Positions 51,748-60,720 of a stretch of 64,000 nucleotides of DNA are shown in pieces (positions within the stretch are counted from its first letter, which is position 1; each line of letters begins with the position of its first letter). This stretch comes from Microbacterium soli. Lineage in GTDB: Bacteria; Actinomycetota; Actinomycetes; Actinomycetales; Microbacteriaceae. Position numbers and translations under genes: made by a program. The notes under the pieces are model-generated. The model worked only from the letters and a program-made list of their open reading frames with translations. It searched no databases and had not been told where the DNA came from. The DNA lies in the NCBI RefSeq assembly GCF_039539005.1, contig NZ_BAABCP010000001.1, positions 1 to 64,000 of the forward strand, in the 5' to 3' direction.

Positions 51748-52465
51748 GGGTCGGTCCTTTTCTTTCGGCGGGACGGTCGTGCTCGCGGGCGGTGAGGGTG
51801 AACAGCACGCGCTCTTTCGAGAAGCGCAAGACGTCTTCGACCAGGGTGTGGAACGGCTCGCGGGCCCGGAACGCATCGAGAATGAGCCGGTGCTGCTCTA
51901 GTGACTGCTCGAGAGTGCCGGGGCGGCTGATGCCGAAAGCGCGCAGTTGCAGACCACGGGCGGCGGTGCGGTTGACGATCTGCACGAGGTGCCTGTTGGG
52001 GCAGACCGCTCGGTAAGCCCTGTGGAAGTTCTCCGACGCGTTGAGCCGGTCACCGTACGCATGACGCTCCTGTGCGGCGGCCATCTCGTCGAAAGCGCGT
52101 TGGGCAGTGGCCACCACCTCGTCGTCGATGTGCGGCCCGGCCAACCGGGCGCACTCGGGCTCGATCAGAATGCGGCAGTCGTAGAACTCGCAAGCGGACT
52201 GCGGATCGGCTTCAGCAACTCGAAAGCCGCGGCCGCGCTCTCGCGTGAGCACCCCGGCATCGAGCAATGACAGCAGCGCTTCACGCACCGGTGATCGGCT
52301 GATGCCGAGCTTGGTCGAGATCCACGGTTCGCTGACATGCGAGCCGGGCTGCAACTCACCGCGGACGATGGCGTCGGCGAGCCAGACATAGGTCTGATTG
52401 GCAAGTGGCGAGACGCCCTCGTCCTGGAAAGGACTCGGCTGCGCGACATACACCATGCTCTCCAT
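51740..52465 (-). CDS. GntR-family regulator, FadR/FCD type
   Basis: A 241-residue regulator. Winged helix with PLANQTYVWLADAIVRGELQ and KLGISRSPVREALLSLLDAG, then an FCD ligand domain with ECARLAGPHIDDEVVATAQR and ASENFHRAYRA, whose His/Asp ligands often bind a metal and carboxylate. The ATG at 52465 or 52456 is the start; GGAGA suits the latter. A TGTATACA palindrome (52475-52482) lies ten bases upstream, consistent with autorepression and with control of the island's genes. Confidence 0.88.
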   Translation of the reverse strand: MESMVYVAQPSPFQDEGVSPLANQTYVWLADAIVRGELQPGSHVSEPWISTKLGISRSPVREALLSLLDAGVLTRERGRGFRVAEADPQSACEFYDCRILIEPECARLAGPHIDDEVVATAQRAFDEMAAAQERHAYGDRLNASENFHRAYRAVCPNRHLVQIVNRTAARGLQLRAFGISRPGTLEQSLEQHRLILDAFRAREPFHTLVEDVLRFSKERVLFTLTAREHDRPAERKGPTHD

Positions 52466-52474
52466 CCCTACGTC

Positions 52475-52482
52475 GTTGTATA
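52475..52482 (-). promoter_or_regulatory. GntR -10 box and operator palindrome
   Basis: TGTATACA is a perfect palindrome; TATACA within it could be the -10 box of the leftward operon. FadR-type regulators bind short palindromes of this kind (TNGTNNNACNA-like), so it is a candidate autoregulatory site. Confidence 0.4.
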
Positions 52483-52546
52483 CAGCTTGTGACGCTCATC
52501 GGCAGGGGATCTGCACGATGCAAGACCATAGTGGGGAAATCAGGGT

Positions 52547-52583
52547 TTGTAGATGGATGATTCATCCCATTTAATGCACTTCT
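52547..52583 (+). promoter_or_regulatory. Promoter of PucR-type regulator with spacer palindrome
   Basis: -35 TTGTAG (52547-52552) and -10 TTTAAT (52570-52575) are 17 bases apart; the ATG at 52584 is about eight bases past the -10 box, so the message is probably leaderless. GGATGATTCATCC (52555-52567), a perfect palindrome with one central base, lies in the spacer and is a candidate operator. Confidence 0.5.
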
Positions 52584-54128
52584 ATGGATAAACTATCCAA
52601 CATGCCGGAGGTTACCCTGGAGCGCTTGTGCGGGGTCCTGCTGAACGACCTTGTCCCGATGTCGCGTGAGTTGAGCCTGAACGTCGCCCTGTCGGACGTG
52701 CATGTGTCAGAGCTTGTCGACCCGACCCCGTACCTGGGCGGCGGTGAACTGATCCTCACCACGGGCATGCCGTTCATCGGCACTGACCGAGACATCACCG
52801 CCTACGTGAACCGGCTCGTCGAGCACGGTGTCGCGGCACTCGGGCTGGGGCTCGGCGAGGGGCTCAACATTCCACCGCAGGAGCTGGTCGACGCGTGTCA
52901 CGACGTCGGCATGCGACTGCTGATCGTGCCTGACCGGGTACCGTTCATGAATGTCTCACGGGCGTTCAGAGATCTGGTCGGCTCCGCCCAGCGTGCGATC
53001 TTCGCCTCGAAACTGGCAAAGCAGACGGCCCTGGCACGCAGCGTGGCCGAACGTCGGAACGTCGAGGGTGTGCTCCGCCAGATTGCCGAGACGCTGGGCG
53101 GGTGGGCGGTGTACTGGCGTCCGAGCGATGAGAGTGCGAGCGTGTGGCCGCCCGAGCAACGGGCGACTGTACCGAAGCTGCGGGCGCAGTCGGCACGCCT
53201 GCGGCTGGCCAACCTGCACACCGCTTCGACGTTCGAGCTCGACGGCGCCGAGGTCGTGCAGCACTCGGTCGCGACCCATGGGGCGATCGACGGATTCCTC
53301 GCCGTCGGCGTGTCCTCGGGCGCTCGGCGCGATGACCACCGCGAGTTTACGCTCATGGCCACGGCCTTCATCTCGCTCGTGCGTGCCGCCGAGGTCGATC
53401 TCGAGCGGGCCCACCGTGCCCTCGACTCGAACGTCACGACCCTCATGGTCAACGGTCATCTCGACGCCGCACGCATGCTCGCCCACCCCCGGCGATTGCC
53501 GACGCACGTCTGGATCCTCGCTATCCGCGGCGAACGCTCCGCCGAACTGAGTCCCATCGAGATCGCTGCCACGACTCCCCTGCCTGCTGGCCTCGACAAC
53601 CCGCAGATGCGGATGCGCATCGCCAATTGCCGGCACTGGACACACCTGACGGAAACGACGTTCGCGCTACTCGACGCCGACGCGAGGCAGGCAGAGGAAG
53701 CAGCTCTCAAGCCTCGTGTCGAGCAGCCCAGCAGCAGCCTCGCGGCCTCACTGAGCGGCGTCGTCGCAGTGTCGACCATTGCAGACCAGCTTGGGCCGCT
53801 GAGCGCAGTGTGCGAAGCGACACCATTGGGCCAAGCCGCACACTTCGACCGCGTGGTCACCACCAGAGCGAAGGACTGGGTCGCACGACTCACCGAGAGC
53901 TGCGGCCACGACATGGTGTCCCTCGTTCGCTCGTATCTGCAGTTCCGTGGTCGATGGGAAAAAGTCGCGCAGGCCCACCACCTGCACCGCAACTCCGTCC
54001 GTAGCCGCATCTCCACCGTCGAGCGCTTGCTTGGCCTGGATCTCGACGACCCCGACGTCGCAGCGGAATTGTGGATCGCCCTCGGCACGATTACCGGGCC
54101 GAGTACCCCTCGACCGCCAAGGCCATAG
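52584..54128 (+). CDS. PucR/CdaR-family transcriptional regulator
   Basis: A 514-residue regulator. The N-terminal PucR ligand-sensing domain includes LGGGELILTTGMPFIGTDRD and GVAALGLGLGEGLNIPPQEL. The C-terminal HTH_30 helix-turn-helix reads FRGRWEKVAQAHHLHRNSVR then SRISTVERLLGLDLDDPDVA. The last 11 or so residues (GPSTPRPPRP) are encoded by IS3-derived DNA, so the native C-terminus has been replaced. The HTH itself is intact. It is divergent from the GntR gene and probably senses the island's substrate. Confidence 0.88.
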   Translation: MDKLSNMPEVTLERLCGVLLNDLVPMSRELSLNVALSDVHVSELVDPTPYLGGGELILTTGMPFIGTDRDITAYVNRLVEHGVAALGLGLGEGLNIPPQELVDACHDVGMRLLIVPDRVPFMNVSRAFRDLVGSAQRAIFASKLAKQTALARSVAERRNVEGVLRQIAETLGGWAVYWRPSDESASVWPPEQRATVPKLRAQSARLRLANLHTASTFELDGAEVVQHSVATHGAIDGFLAVGVSSGARRDDHREFTLMATAFISLVRAAEVDLERAHRALDSNVTTLMVNGHLDAARMLAHPRRLPTHVWILAIRGERSAELSPIEIAATTPLPAGLDNPQMRMRIANCRHWTHLTETTFALLDADARQAEEAALKPRVEQPSSSLAASLSGVVAVSTIADQLGPLSAVCEATPLGQAAHFDRVVTTRAKDWVARLTESCGHDMVSLVRSYLQFRGRWEKVAQAHHLHRNSVRSRISTVERLLGLDLDDPDVAAELWIALGTITGPSTPRPPRP

Positions 54129-54480
54129 TCGCTGTCGCCCAGCAGGGAGGCGCCAGTGCGGAATCGTTGCGTCGATGGATGTTCCAGGCCGGCATCGACA
54201 CCGGCGACTGCCGGCGAATATCGACGGTCCCGAAGCGACAATGACCTTCTTCGCGGGGAATTCGACTCCCGCAATCGTTGATCAGGGGCGTCATCGATCA
54301 GATGAGAGCCGAAGGGCACACGGTCGAGTCGAATATCCGGGCCCTGCAAGAGCAGGGTGTGAAGTCCGTCACGCGCGCCCACCGGGTCTGGCGACAGGAT
54401 GCACTCCGTGCCGGACAGTCACCGACGCGATCGTCTTCGACGCCGTGCATGACGCCGCCTGGCGTGTTGAAGCGATGCCC
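54092..54480 (+). mobile_element. IS3-family insertion sequence remnant
   Basis: Fragments of both IS3 transposase genes are visible in different frames. OrfA gives EYPSTAKAIVAVAQQGGASA and ESLRRWMFQAGIDTG (54094-54210), then the TFFAG of its C-terminus near 54243. OrfB gives VIDQMRAEGHTVESNIRALQ from 54290, then RTVTDAIVFDAVHDAAWRVE in another frame. Start, most of the DDE domain and terminal repeats are missing. The OrfA 5' part overlaps the PucR stop. No other gene is seen in 54129-54495. Confidence 0.8.
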
Positions 54481-54495
54481 GTTTCAACGAATTTT

Positions 54496-54570
54496 TGGCT
54501 GGGGTACCTGGACTCGAACCAAGAACAACTGAACCAGAATCAGCCGTGTTGCCAATTACACCATACCCCA
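54496..54570 (-). tRNA. tRNA-Gln (anticodon CTG)
   Basis: The 72-base body runs from T at 54570 to the discriminator G at 54499, and CCA is encoded at 54496-54498. Acceptor TGGGGTA pairs with TACCCCA, the anticodon stem-loop is GCTGA-TTCTGGT-TCAGT with CTG, and the T arm is CTTGG-TTCGAGT-CCAGG. It is next to gltX, whose enzyme charges tRNA-Glu and, in actinobacteria lacking GlnRS, also tRNA-Gln. Confidence 0.95.
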
Positions 54571-54773
54571 AGGGCGAGAACCGAAGCCCCGCACCGAGGT
54601 TCAAGCTTACCCGACAGGCATCCGGATGGCGAATCGAGACGGATCGGCCGGGCGTGGCGCACGCACCCCGCAGCACCACCGCAGACCCGGAATCAGGGGC
54701 GCCGAAACACCCGGATCACGTACCGGCAGACCCCACTCGCAACGGCACCGCACCGCGGCATCCGTCTCCGTGA

Positions 54774-56282
54774 TCAGCCCAGGTGCGCGACCAGCGCGCG
54801 CAGGCGCGCGAGCGTCTTCTCCTTGCCGAGCAGCTCCATCGACTCGAACAGCGGGGGCGAGACGCGCCGGCCGCTGAGCGCGACGCGCGGCGGACCGAAG
54901 GCCACCCGCGGCTTGAGCCCGAGCTCGTCGACCAGTGTGGTCGACAGCGCCTGCTTGATGGCATCCGTCGTGAACTCCGCGACCGGCTCGAGGGCGGCGA
55001 TCGACGCCGTGAGCACCTCGCCGGCGTTGACCGGCAGCCCCTTCAGGGCATCCGGCTGGTACTCGATCTCGTCGGCGAACAGGAAGCCCAGCAGCCCCGG
55101 CGCCTCCCCCAGCAGCCGCATGCGCTCCTGCACGAGCGGCGCGGCGCGGAACGCCAGCACGATCTGCTCGTGCGTGGGCTCGGCCGCCCCGAACACCCCG
55201 GCATCCGCGAGGTACGGCAGCATCCGCTCGGCGAAGTCCTTGCCGTCCAGCAGGCGGATGTGGTCGCCGTTGATGGCCTCGGCCTTCTTCTGGTCGAAGC
55301 GCGCCGGGTTCGGGTTCACATCGGCGATGTCGAACTCGCGGATGAACTCCTCGAGGGAGAACACGTCGCGGTCGGGGCCGATCGACCAGCCCAGCAGCGC
55401 CAGGTAGTTCAGCAGCCCCTCGTGGATGAAGCCGTGCTCGCGGTGCAGGAACAGGTCGGCCTGCGGGTCGCGCTTGGACAGCTTCTTGTTGCCGGTCTCG
55501 CCAAGCACCAGCGGCATGTGCGCGAAGCGCGGCACGAACGTGGTCACGCCGGCCTTGATGAGCGCGTCGTACAGCACCAGCTGGCGGGCGGTGGAGGGCA
55601 TGATGTCCTCGCCGCGCAGCACGTGCGTGATGCCCATGAGCGCATCGTCGACGGGGTTCACGAACGTGTACAGCGGCTGACCGTTCGGGCGCACCAGCAC
55701 GTAGTCGGGGAACGAGCCCGCCGGGAACGTGATCTCCCCGCGGATGAGATCCACGTAGGTGAGGTCCTCATCCGGCACCCGCAGACGCAGCGCGGGCTGA
55801 CGTCCCTCGGCGCGGAACGCGGCCTTCTGCTCGTCGGTCAGGTCGCGGTCGAAATTGTCGTAGCCGAGCTGCTTCGCCCGGCCGTTCGCCTCATTGCGGG
55901 CGTCGATCTCCTCCGCGGTGGAGAAGCTCTCGTACACGGCACCCGACGCCTTGAGCTTCTCGATCACCTCACGGTAGATGTCGTGCCGTTGCGACTGCCG
56001 GTACGGGCCGTTCGGGCCGCCGACCTCCACGCCCTCGTCCCAGTCGATCTTCATCCAGGTGAGCGCATCCACCAGCTGCCGGAAGCTCTCCTCGCTGTCG
56101 CGGGCGGCATCCGTGTCCTCGATGCGGAAGACCAGCTTGCCGCCGTTGTGCCGCGCGTACGCCCAGTTGAACAGCGCCGTGCGCACCATGCCGACATGCG
56201 GCAGGCCGGTCGGCGAGGGGCAGAAGCGCACACGGATGTCTGGCCCGGTGGCGGTGGTGGTGAGGGGGTGCACAGTAGCCAT
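54774..56282 (-). CDS. gltX: Glutamate--tRNA ligase
   Basis: A 502-residue class-I aminoacyl-tRNA synthetase. The HIGH-type motif is [12 protein letters not shown] (residues 21-32) and the KMSKS-type motif is [11 protein letters not shown]. The C-terminal anticodon-binding part is complete and ends in [11 protein letters not shown]. In most actinobacteria it is non-discriminating and forms Glu-tRNA-Gln for GatCAB. It starts at the ATG 56282. Confidence 0.96.
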   Translation of the reverse strand: MATVHPLTTTATGPDIRVRFCPSPTGLPHVGMVRTALFNWAYARHNGGKLVFRIEDTDAARDSEESFRQLVDALTWMKIDWDEGVEVGGPNGPYRQSQRHDIYREVIEKLKASGAVYESFSTAEEIDARNEANGRAKQLGYDNFDRDLTDEQKAAFRAEGRQPALRLRVPDEDLTYVDLIRGEITFPAGSFPDYVLVRPNGQPLYTFVNPVDDALMGITHVLRGEDIMPSTARQLVLYDALIKAGVTTFVPRFAHMPLVLGETGNKKLSKRDPQADLFLHREHGFIHEGLLNYLALLGWSIGPDRDVFSLEEFIREFDIADVNPNPARFDQKKAEAINGDHIRLLDGKDFAERMLPYLADAGVFGAAEPTHEQIVLAFRAAPLVQERMRLLGEAPGLLGFLFADEIEYQPDALKGLPVNAGEVLTASIAALEPVAEFTTDAIKQALSTTLVDELGLKPRVAFGPPRVALSGRRVSPPLFESMELLGKEKTLARLRALVAHLG

Positions 56283-56348
56283 ATCCCGTCGATTCTACCG
56301 GGGCGGATGCTGCGCCCGAAGCCGCGCATCAGGCGACGCCGAAGCCCG

Positions 56349-57599
56349 TCAGCGGATGCGCCCGAGCGGCGACAGCACGGTGATGGCGACGACGAACACG
56401 AGCGCGACGATGCTGAGCCCGCCGTAGCCGAAATGCGTGAGCACCGGGCCCGCCGCGGCCGCTCCCACAGCCGCGGTGAGACTCATGAGCGAGTCGCTGA
56501 TCCCCTGGCGCCGAGGACGCCGCGGCACCGTCGACGACTCGGTCAGCAGTGCGGCGCCGGCGACCGTGGCGGCGCTCCACCCGAGACCCAGCAGCACCAG
56601 GGCGATCATGACGCCCGCCGGGTTCTCCCCCGCGACGATGGCCGTCACCAGTGACGCCGCCAGCACGGCCTGTCCCAGCAGCACCACGCGGATCCTCCCC
56701 CACCGGTCGGCGAGGATGCCGAACACCGGCGACAGCCCGTACATCCCGGCCACGTGCAGGGCGATCGTGATGCCCACGAGCAGCGTCACATCCGTGCTGG
56801 AGGGCATCCCGCCGCCCATGCCGTGCGCCATGTGCTTGAGATGGATGGGCGTCATCGCCATGACAGACGCCATCACCGCGTGCGACCCCGCCACGGCGAA
56901 GATCGCATACCGTGCGGCCACCGGATGGTCCTCACCGGCTCCCAGCACCGCCGCGCGCGAGGGCGACTCGACCATGCGCAACGCCGTGAGCAGCGGATCC
57001 GGCCGCAGCGCCACGAGATACAGCACGAGGGCGGCGGCCTGGGCGACGAAGGAGAACAGGTATGAGCCGGTCAGCGGCGGCATCCCGACCGCCTGGCCGA
57101 CCACCTCCCCCGGCGTCAGCAGCAGCGGACCGGCCACACCGCCGACCGTCGTCGACCACACGACGATCGACAGATCGCGGCCACGATGCTCGGGCGAGGC
57201 GAGGTCTGCGGCCGCGAAACGGGACTGCAGGTTTCCGGCGTTGCCCATGCCGATCATGACGATCCCGACCAGCAGCAGCGGGAACACCCGCCAGGCCGCC
57301 GCTGAGATCACCACGGCGATGCCGATCAGCGCCAGCAGGTTCCCCGCCGTCAGCGACAGCCGCCGGCCCCGCCGGGCCGCGAAGCGGGCGAGCGGGATCG
57401 CGAACGCCGCGGCGCCCAGGGTGACGGATGCCGTGGCCAGGCCCGACAGCGCATCGTCGCCGGACAGGTCCGCCGCCAGCAGCGCCCCCAGCGACACGGT
57501 CGCACCGAAGGCGATGCCGCCCAGCACCTGCCCGAGCGACAGCACACGGACGGTGCGCCGTTGCACGGCCCTGAGCCGGTCGGCGGTCAGCGTGCTCAC
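56349..57599 (-). CDS. MFS transporter
   Basis: A 416-residue membrane protein with 12 predicted spans; the first is VLSLGQVLGGIAFGATVSLG, and ADRWGRIRVVLLGQAV is the MFS loop. A His/Met-rich loop, HLKHMAHGMGGGMPSS, is notable and might bind metal. I start at the GTG 57599, overlapping the FAH stop by four bases (GTGA); the longer frame lies in the FAH gene. Substrate unknown. It lies between gltX and FAH in a conserved block. Confidence 0.88.
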   Translation of the reverse strand: MSTLTADRLRAVQRRTVRVLSLGQVLGGIAFGATVSLGALLAADLSGDDALSGLATASVTLGAAAFAIPLARFAARRGRRLSLTAGNLLALIGIAVVISAAAWRVFPLLLVGIVMIGMGNAGNLQSRFAAADLASPEHRGRDLSIVVWSTTVGGVAGPLLLTPGEVVGQAVGMPPLTGSYLFSFVAQAAALVLYLVALRPDPLLTALRMVESPSRAAVLGAGEDHPVAARYAIFAVAGSHAVMASVMAMTPIHLKHMAHGMGGGMPSSTDVTLLVGITIALHVAGMYGLSPVFGILADRWGRIRVVLLGQAVLAASLVTAIVAGENPAGVMIALVLLGLGWSAATVAGAALLTESSTVPRRPRRQGISDSLMSLTAAVGAAAAGPVLTHFGYGGLSIVALVFVVAITVLSPLGRIR

Positions 57600-58372
57600 G
57601 GGGTGGGCGGCGCGTCCCGCACCGGGTTGCGCAGCGTCCCGATCCCCGTGATCTCGATCTCGATGGTGTCGCCGGCCTGCACCGGTCCGACGCCGGCGGG
57701 GGTGCCGGTCATGATGACGTCGCCCGGGAGCAGGGTGAACACCGCCGAGGCGTAGGCGATGATGTCGGCGACGGAGTGGATCATGTCCGTCAGCGGGGCC
57801 TGCTGGCGGACCTCTCCGTTGACCCGGGTCTCCAGACGCGCAGACTCTGCGTCGAACTCCGTCTCGATGACCGGGCCCAGCGGGCAGAAGGTGTCGAAGC
57901 CCTTCCCGCGCGTCCACTGCCCGTCCTTGCGCTGCAGGTCGCGTGCCGTGAAGTCGTTGCCCACCGTGTACCCGAACACGTGGTCGAGCGCGTCATCGGC
58001 CGAGACGTTCTTCGCGATGCGTCCGATGACGGCCACCAGCTCGCCCTCGTATTCGGTGCGCTCCGAGATCGCCGGGCGCACGATCGTGTCGCCGGGCCCG
58101 ATCACGGAGGTGTTGGGCTTGAGGAACAGCAGCGGCTCCTCGGGCGCCACGTTGCCGAACTCCGCGGCATGCTCGTGGTAGTTGCGACCCACGCACACGA
58201 CCTTCGAGCGCGGGATCACCGGCGCGAGCAGTGCCGCATCCGACAGCGGGATCCGCTCGCCCGTCGTCTCGAACCCGGCGAACATCGGGTCACCGGAGAG
58301 CACGACGAGTTCGCCCTCATCGACGATGCCGTACCGGATGCCCTCACTGTGACTGAATCGTGCGATCTTCAT
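57596..58372 (-). CDS. Fumarylacetoacetate hydrolase family protein
   Basis: A 258-residue FAH-fold metalloenzyme. KVVCVGRNYHEHAAEFGNVA, ERTEYEGELVAVIGRIAKNV with metal-binding Glu, and FGYTVGNDFTARDLQRKDGQ are diagnostic; DVIMTGTPAGVG near the end also fits. The reaction (acylpyruvate hydrolysis, oxaloacetate decarboxylation or other) is not decided. It often lies between gltX and ilvE in actinobacteria, suggesting a housekeeping role rather than aromatic breakdown. Confidence 0.93.
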   Translation of the reverse strand: MKIARFSHSEGIRYGIVDEGELVVLSGDPMFAGFETTGERIPLSDAALLAPVIPRSKVVCVGRNYHEHAAEFGNVAPEEPLLFLKPNTSVIGPGDTIVRPAISERTEYEGELVAVIGRIAKNVSADDALDHVFGYTVGNDFTARDLQRKDGQWTRGKGFDTFCPLGPVIETEFDAESARLETRVNGEVRQQAPLTDMIHSVADIIAYASAVFTLLPGDVIMTGTPAGVGPVQAGDTIEIEITGIGTLRNPVRDAPPTP

Positions 58373-58402
58373 CCGGACAGCCTAGTCGGGGTCCGCCGAG
58401 CC

Positions 58403-59503
58403 TCAGGCGTCGAGCCGGTGCAGCCAGCCATGCCTGTCCTCACGGCGGCCGTACTGGATGTCGGTGAGCTCCTCGCGCAGCGACAGCGCCAGCTCGCCCA
58501 GAGGCTGCACGTCTTCGAAGCCCTCCGCCACCAGCGCGCCGATGGGGGTGACCACGGCGGCCGTGCCGCACGCGAACACCTCGACGATGTCACCGGACGC
58601 CACACCCTCGCGCCACTCGTCCAGCGAGACGTCACGGCGCTCGACGGTCAGGCCGCGGTCCTCGGCCAGCTGCAGCAGCGAGTCGCGCGTGATGCCCTCG
58701 AGGATCGACTCCGAGGCGGGTGTAGCCAGGTGCCCATCCTTGAAGACGAACACGATGTTCATGCCGCCGAGCTCCTCGACATGGCGATGCTGGTCGAGGA
58801 AGACCACCTGGTCGCAGCCCTTGTCGTTCGCCTCGGCCTGCGGGAGCAGGCTGGACGCGTAGTTGCCGCCCGTCTTCGCCGCGCCCGTGCCGCCCTTGCC
58901 CGCCCGCGCGTAGTTCTCGCTGAGCCAGATGCGCACCGGTTTGACGCCGCCGGAGAAGTAGGCGCCGGCGGGCGAGGCGATGAGGTAGAAGCCCACCTTC
59001 TTCGCCGGACGCACACCGAGGAACGCCTCCTTCGCGAACATGAAGGGGCGCAGGTACAGGCTCTGGTCTTCCCCGGAAGGCACCCAGGCCCCGTCGACGG
59101 CGATGAGCTCGTGCAGCGCCTGGATGAAGTACTCGGTGGGCAGTTCGGGCAGTGCCAGGCGACGGGCGCTGTTCTGCAGCCGGGCCGCGTTGCGGTCGGG
59201 ACGGAAGGTGTGCACGGAACCGTCGGTATGCCGGTACGCCTTGATGCCCTCGAAGATCTCCTGTCCGTAGTGCAGCACGGCCGCGGCGGGATCCAGGGAG
59301 ATCGGACCGTAGGGCTGCACGCGCGGACGGTGCCAGCCGCCCTTCTCCGACCAGCAGATGTCGACCATGTGGTCGGTGAAGTGCAGGCCGAACCCGGGGT
59401 TGCGCAGGATCTCCTCCCGCTGGGCGGTGCTGGCGGCCGCGAGGTTCTTCGTCACGGCGAACGTGAGTTCACCGGCGGGTGCGCTGGTCGTGGTGTCGGT
59501 CAT
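58403..59503 (-). CDS. ilvE: Branched-chain amino acid aminotransferase
   Basis: A 366-residue fold-type IV PLP enzyme that makes Leu, Ile and Val from their keto acids. The Lys of GAAKTGGNYASSLLPQAEAN is the probable PLP ligand, and DGSVHTFRPDRNAARLQNSA and EVFACGTAAVVTPIGAL are family motifs. Length is typical of the actinobacterial type. It stands 49 bases from leuB, with which it shares the pathway. Confidence 0.96.
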   Translation of the reverse strand: MTDTTTSAPAGELTFAVTKNLAAASTAQREEILRNPGFGLHFTDHMVDICWSEKGGWHRPRVQPYGPISLDPAAAVLHYGQEIFEGIKAYRHTDGSVHTFRPDRNAARLQNSARRLALPELPTEYFIQALHELIAVDGAWVPSGEDQSLYLRPFMFAKEAFLGVRPAKKVGFYLIASPAGAYFSGGVKPVRIWLSENYARAGKGGTGAAKTGGNYASSLLPQAEANDKGCDQVVFLDQHRHVEELGGMNIVFVFKDGHLATPASESILEGITRDSLLQLAEDRGLTVERRDVSLDEWREGVASGDIVEVFACGTAAVVTPIGALVAEGFEDVQPLGELALSLREELTDIQYGRREDRHGWLHRLDA

Positions 59504-59551
59504 GTCTGTCCTCGGTCGGGGTGCGGGCGGCGATGCGCGCGTATTGTCAGA

Positions 59552-60601
59552 TTACGCCTGAAGCCCGGCGATCACGGCGTCGCCGATCTCGCTGGTCCGG
59601 CGGGTGCCCTCGCGGGCGGCGATGTCCTGCTCGACGGCGCGCTGCACGCGTGCGGCCTCGTCGCGCAGCCCGAGGTGTTCGAGCAGCATCGCGACGGAGA
59701 GGATCGCCGCCGTGGGGTCGGCCTTCTGCTGTCCCGCGATGTCCGGCGCCGAGCCGTGCACGGGCTCGAACATCGAGGGGAAGGCGCCGTCGGGGTTGAT
59801 GTTCCCCGAGGCTGCCAGGCCGATGCCGCCGGTGACGGCGCCGGCCAGATCGGTGAGGATGTCGCCGAAGAGGTTGTCCGTGACGATCACGTCGAAGCGG
59901 GACGGGTCGGTCACGAGGAAGATGGTGGCGGCGTCGACATGCAGATAGTCGACGGCGACGTCGGGATGCTCGGCGGCGACCTCGTCGACGATGCGCTTCC
60001 ACATGCCGCCGGCGTGCACGAGCACGTTGGTCTTGTGCACGAGGGTGAGTCGGCGGCTGCGGCGCTCGGCGAGGTCGAACGCGTAGCGCACCACCCGCTC
60101 CACACCGAAGGCGGTGTTCACGCTGGTCTCGTTGGCGACCTCTTGCGGGGTGCCGCGCCGGATGCTGCCGCCGTTGCCGACGTACGGCCCCTCGGTGCCC
60201 TCGCGCACCACGACGAAGTCGATCTCGCCGGGGTTCGCGAGCGGTCCGGATGCTCCGGCGAACAGCTTCGAGGGGCGCAGGTTCACGTAGTGGTCGAGCT
60301 CGAAGCGCAGCCGCAGCAGCAGACCGCGCTCGATGTTGGCGTCCTTCAGACGGGGGTCACCGGGCTGTCCGCCGACAGCGCCGAGCAGGATCGCGTCGTG
60401 CGCGCGGATGGACTCCAGATCGGCATCCGTGAGCGTGTCCCCGGTCTCGAGGAATCGGCCGGCGCCGAGCGAGAACGTCGTCTTCTCGAACACGACCTCG
60501 CTGTCCGCCGTGACGGCGTCGAGCACGCGCTCGGCCTCCGCGATGACCTCTCGGCCGATCCCGTCACCGGGGATGACGGCCAGCTTCACGATACGCGACA
60601 T
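59552..60601 (-). CDS. leuB: 3-isopropylmalate dehydrogenase
   Basis: A 349-residue enzyme that oxidises 3-isopropylmalate with NAD+. [20 protein letters not shown] starts the fold, [19 protein letters not shown] and the signature [20 protein letters not shown] follow. The Mg-binding Asps are intact. GGGAGATCC precedes the ATG at 60601; the frame upstream is a read-through that overlaps the MFS gene and is not used. Leucine genes are thus split: leuCD at 26-28 kb and leuB here. Confidence 0.95.
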   Translation of the reverse strand: MSRIVKLAVIPGDGIGREVIAEAERVLDAVTADSEVVFEKTTFSLGAGRFLETGDTLTDADLESIRAHDAILLGAVGGQPGDPRLKDANIERGLLLRLRFELDHYVNLRPSKLFAGASGPLANPGEIDFVVVREGTEGPYVGNGGSIRRGTPQEVANETSVNTAFGVERVVRYAFDLAERRSRRLTLVHKTNVLVHAGGMWKRIVDEVAAEHPDVAVDYLHVDAATIFLVTDPSRFDVIVTDNLFGDILTDLAGAVTGGIGLAASGNINPDGAFPSMFEPVHGSAPDIAGQQKADPTAAILSVAMLLEHLGLRDEAARVQRAVEQDIAAREGTRRTSEIGDAVIAGLQA

Positions 60602-60720
60602 GGATCTCCCTTGCACCACGACCGTCCGCCACGCGAGTCGCCGCGGACACGTGCACCAGCGTAGTCGTGACAGGACGCCGGTCCTGACCGCGAGTCGTGC
60701 GCTCGGCCCGTGGATGCCGA

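Noticed and set aside
57776-60664. 962-codon open frame on the + strand over FAH, ilvE and leuB
   Set aside because: Antisense shadow of three recognised enzymes. The product is Arg/His/Gly-rich and matches no family I know.
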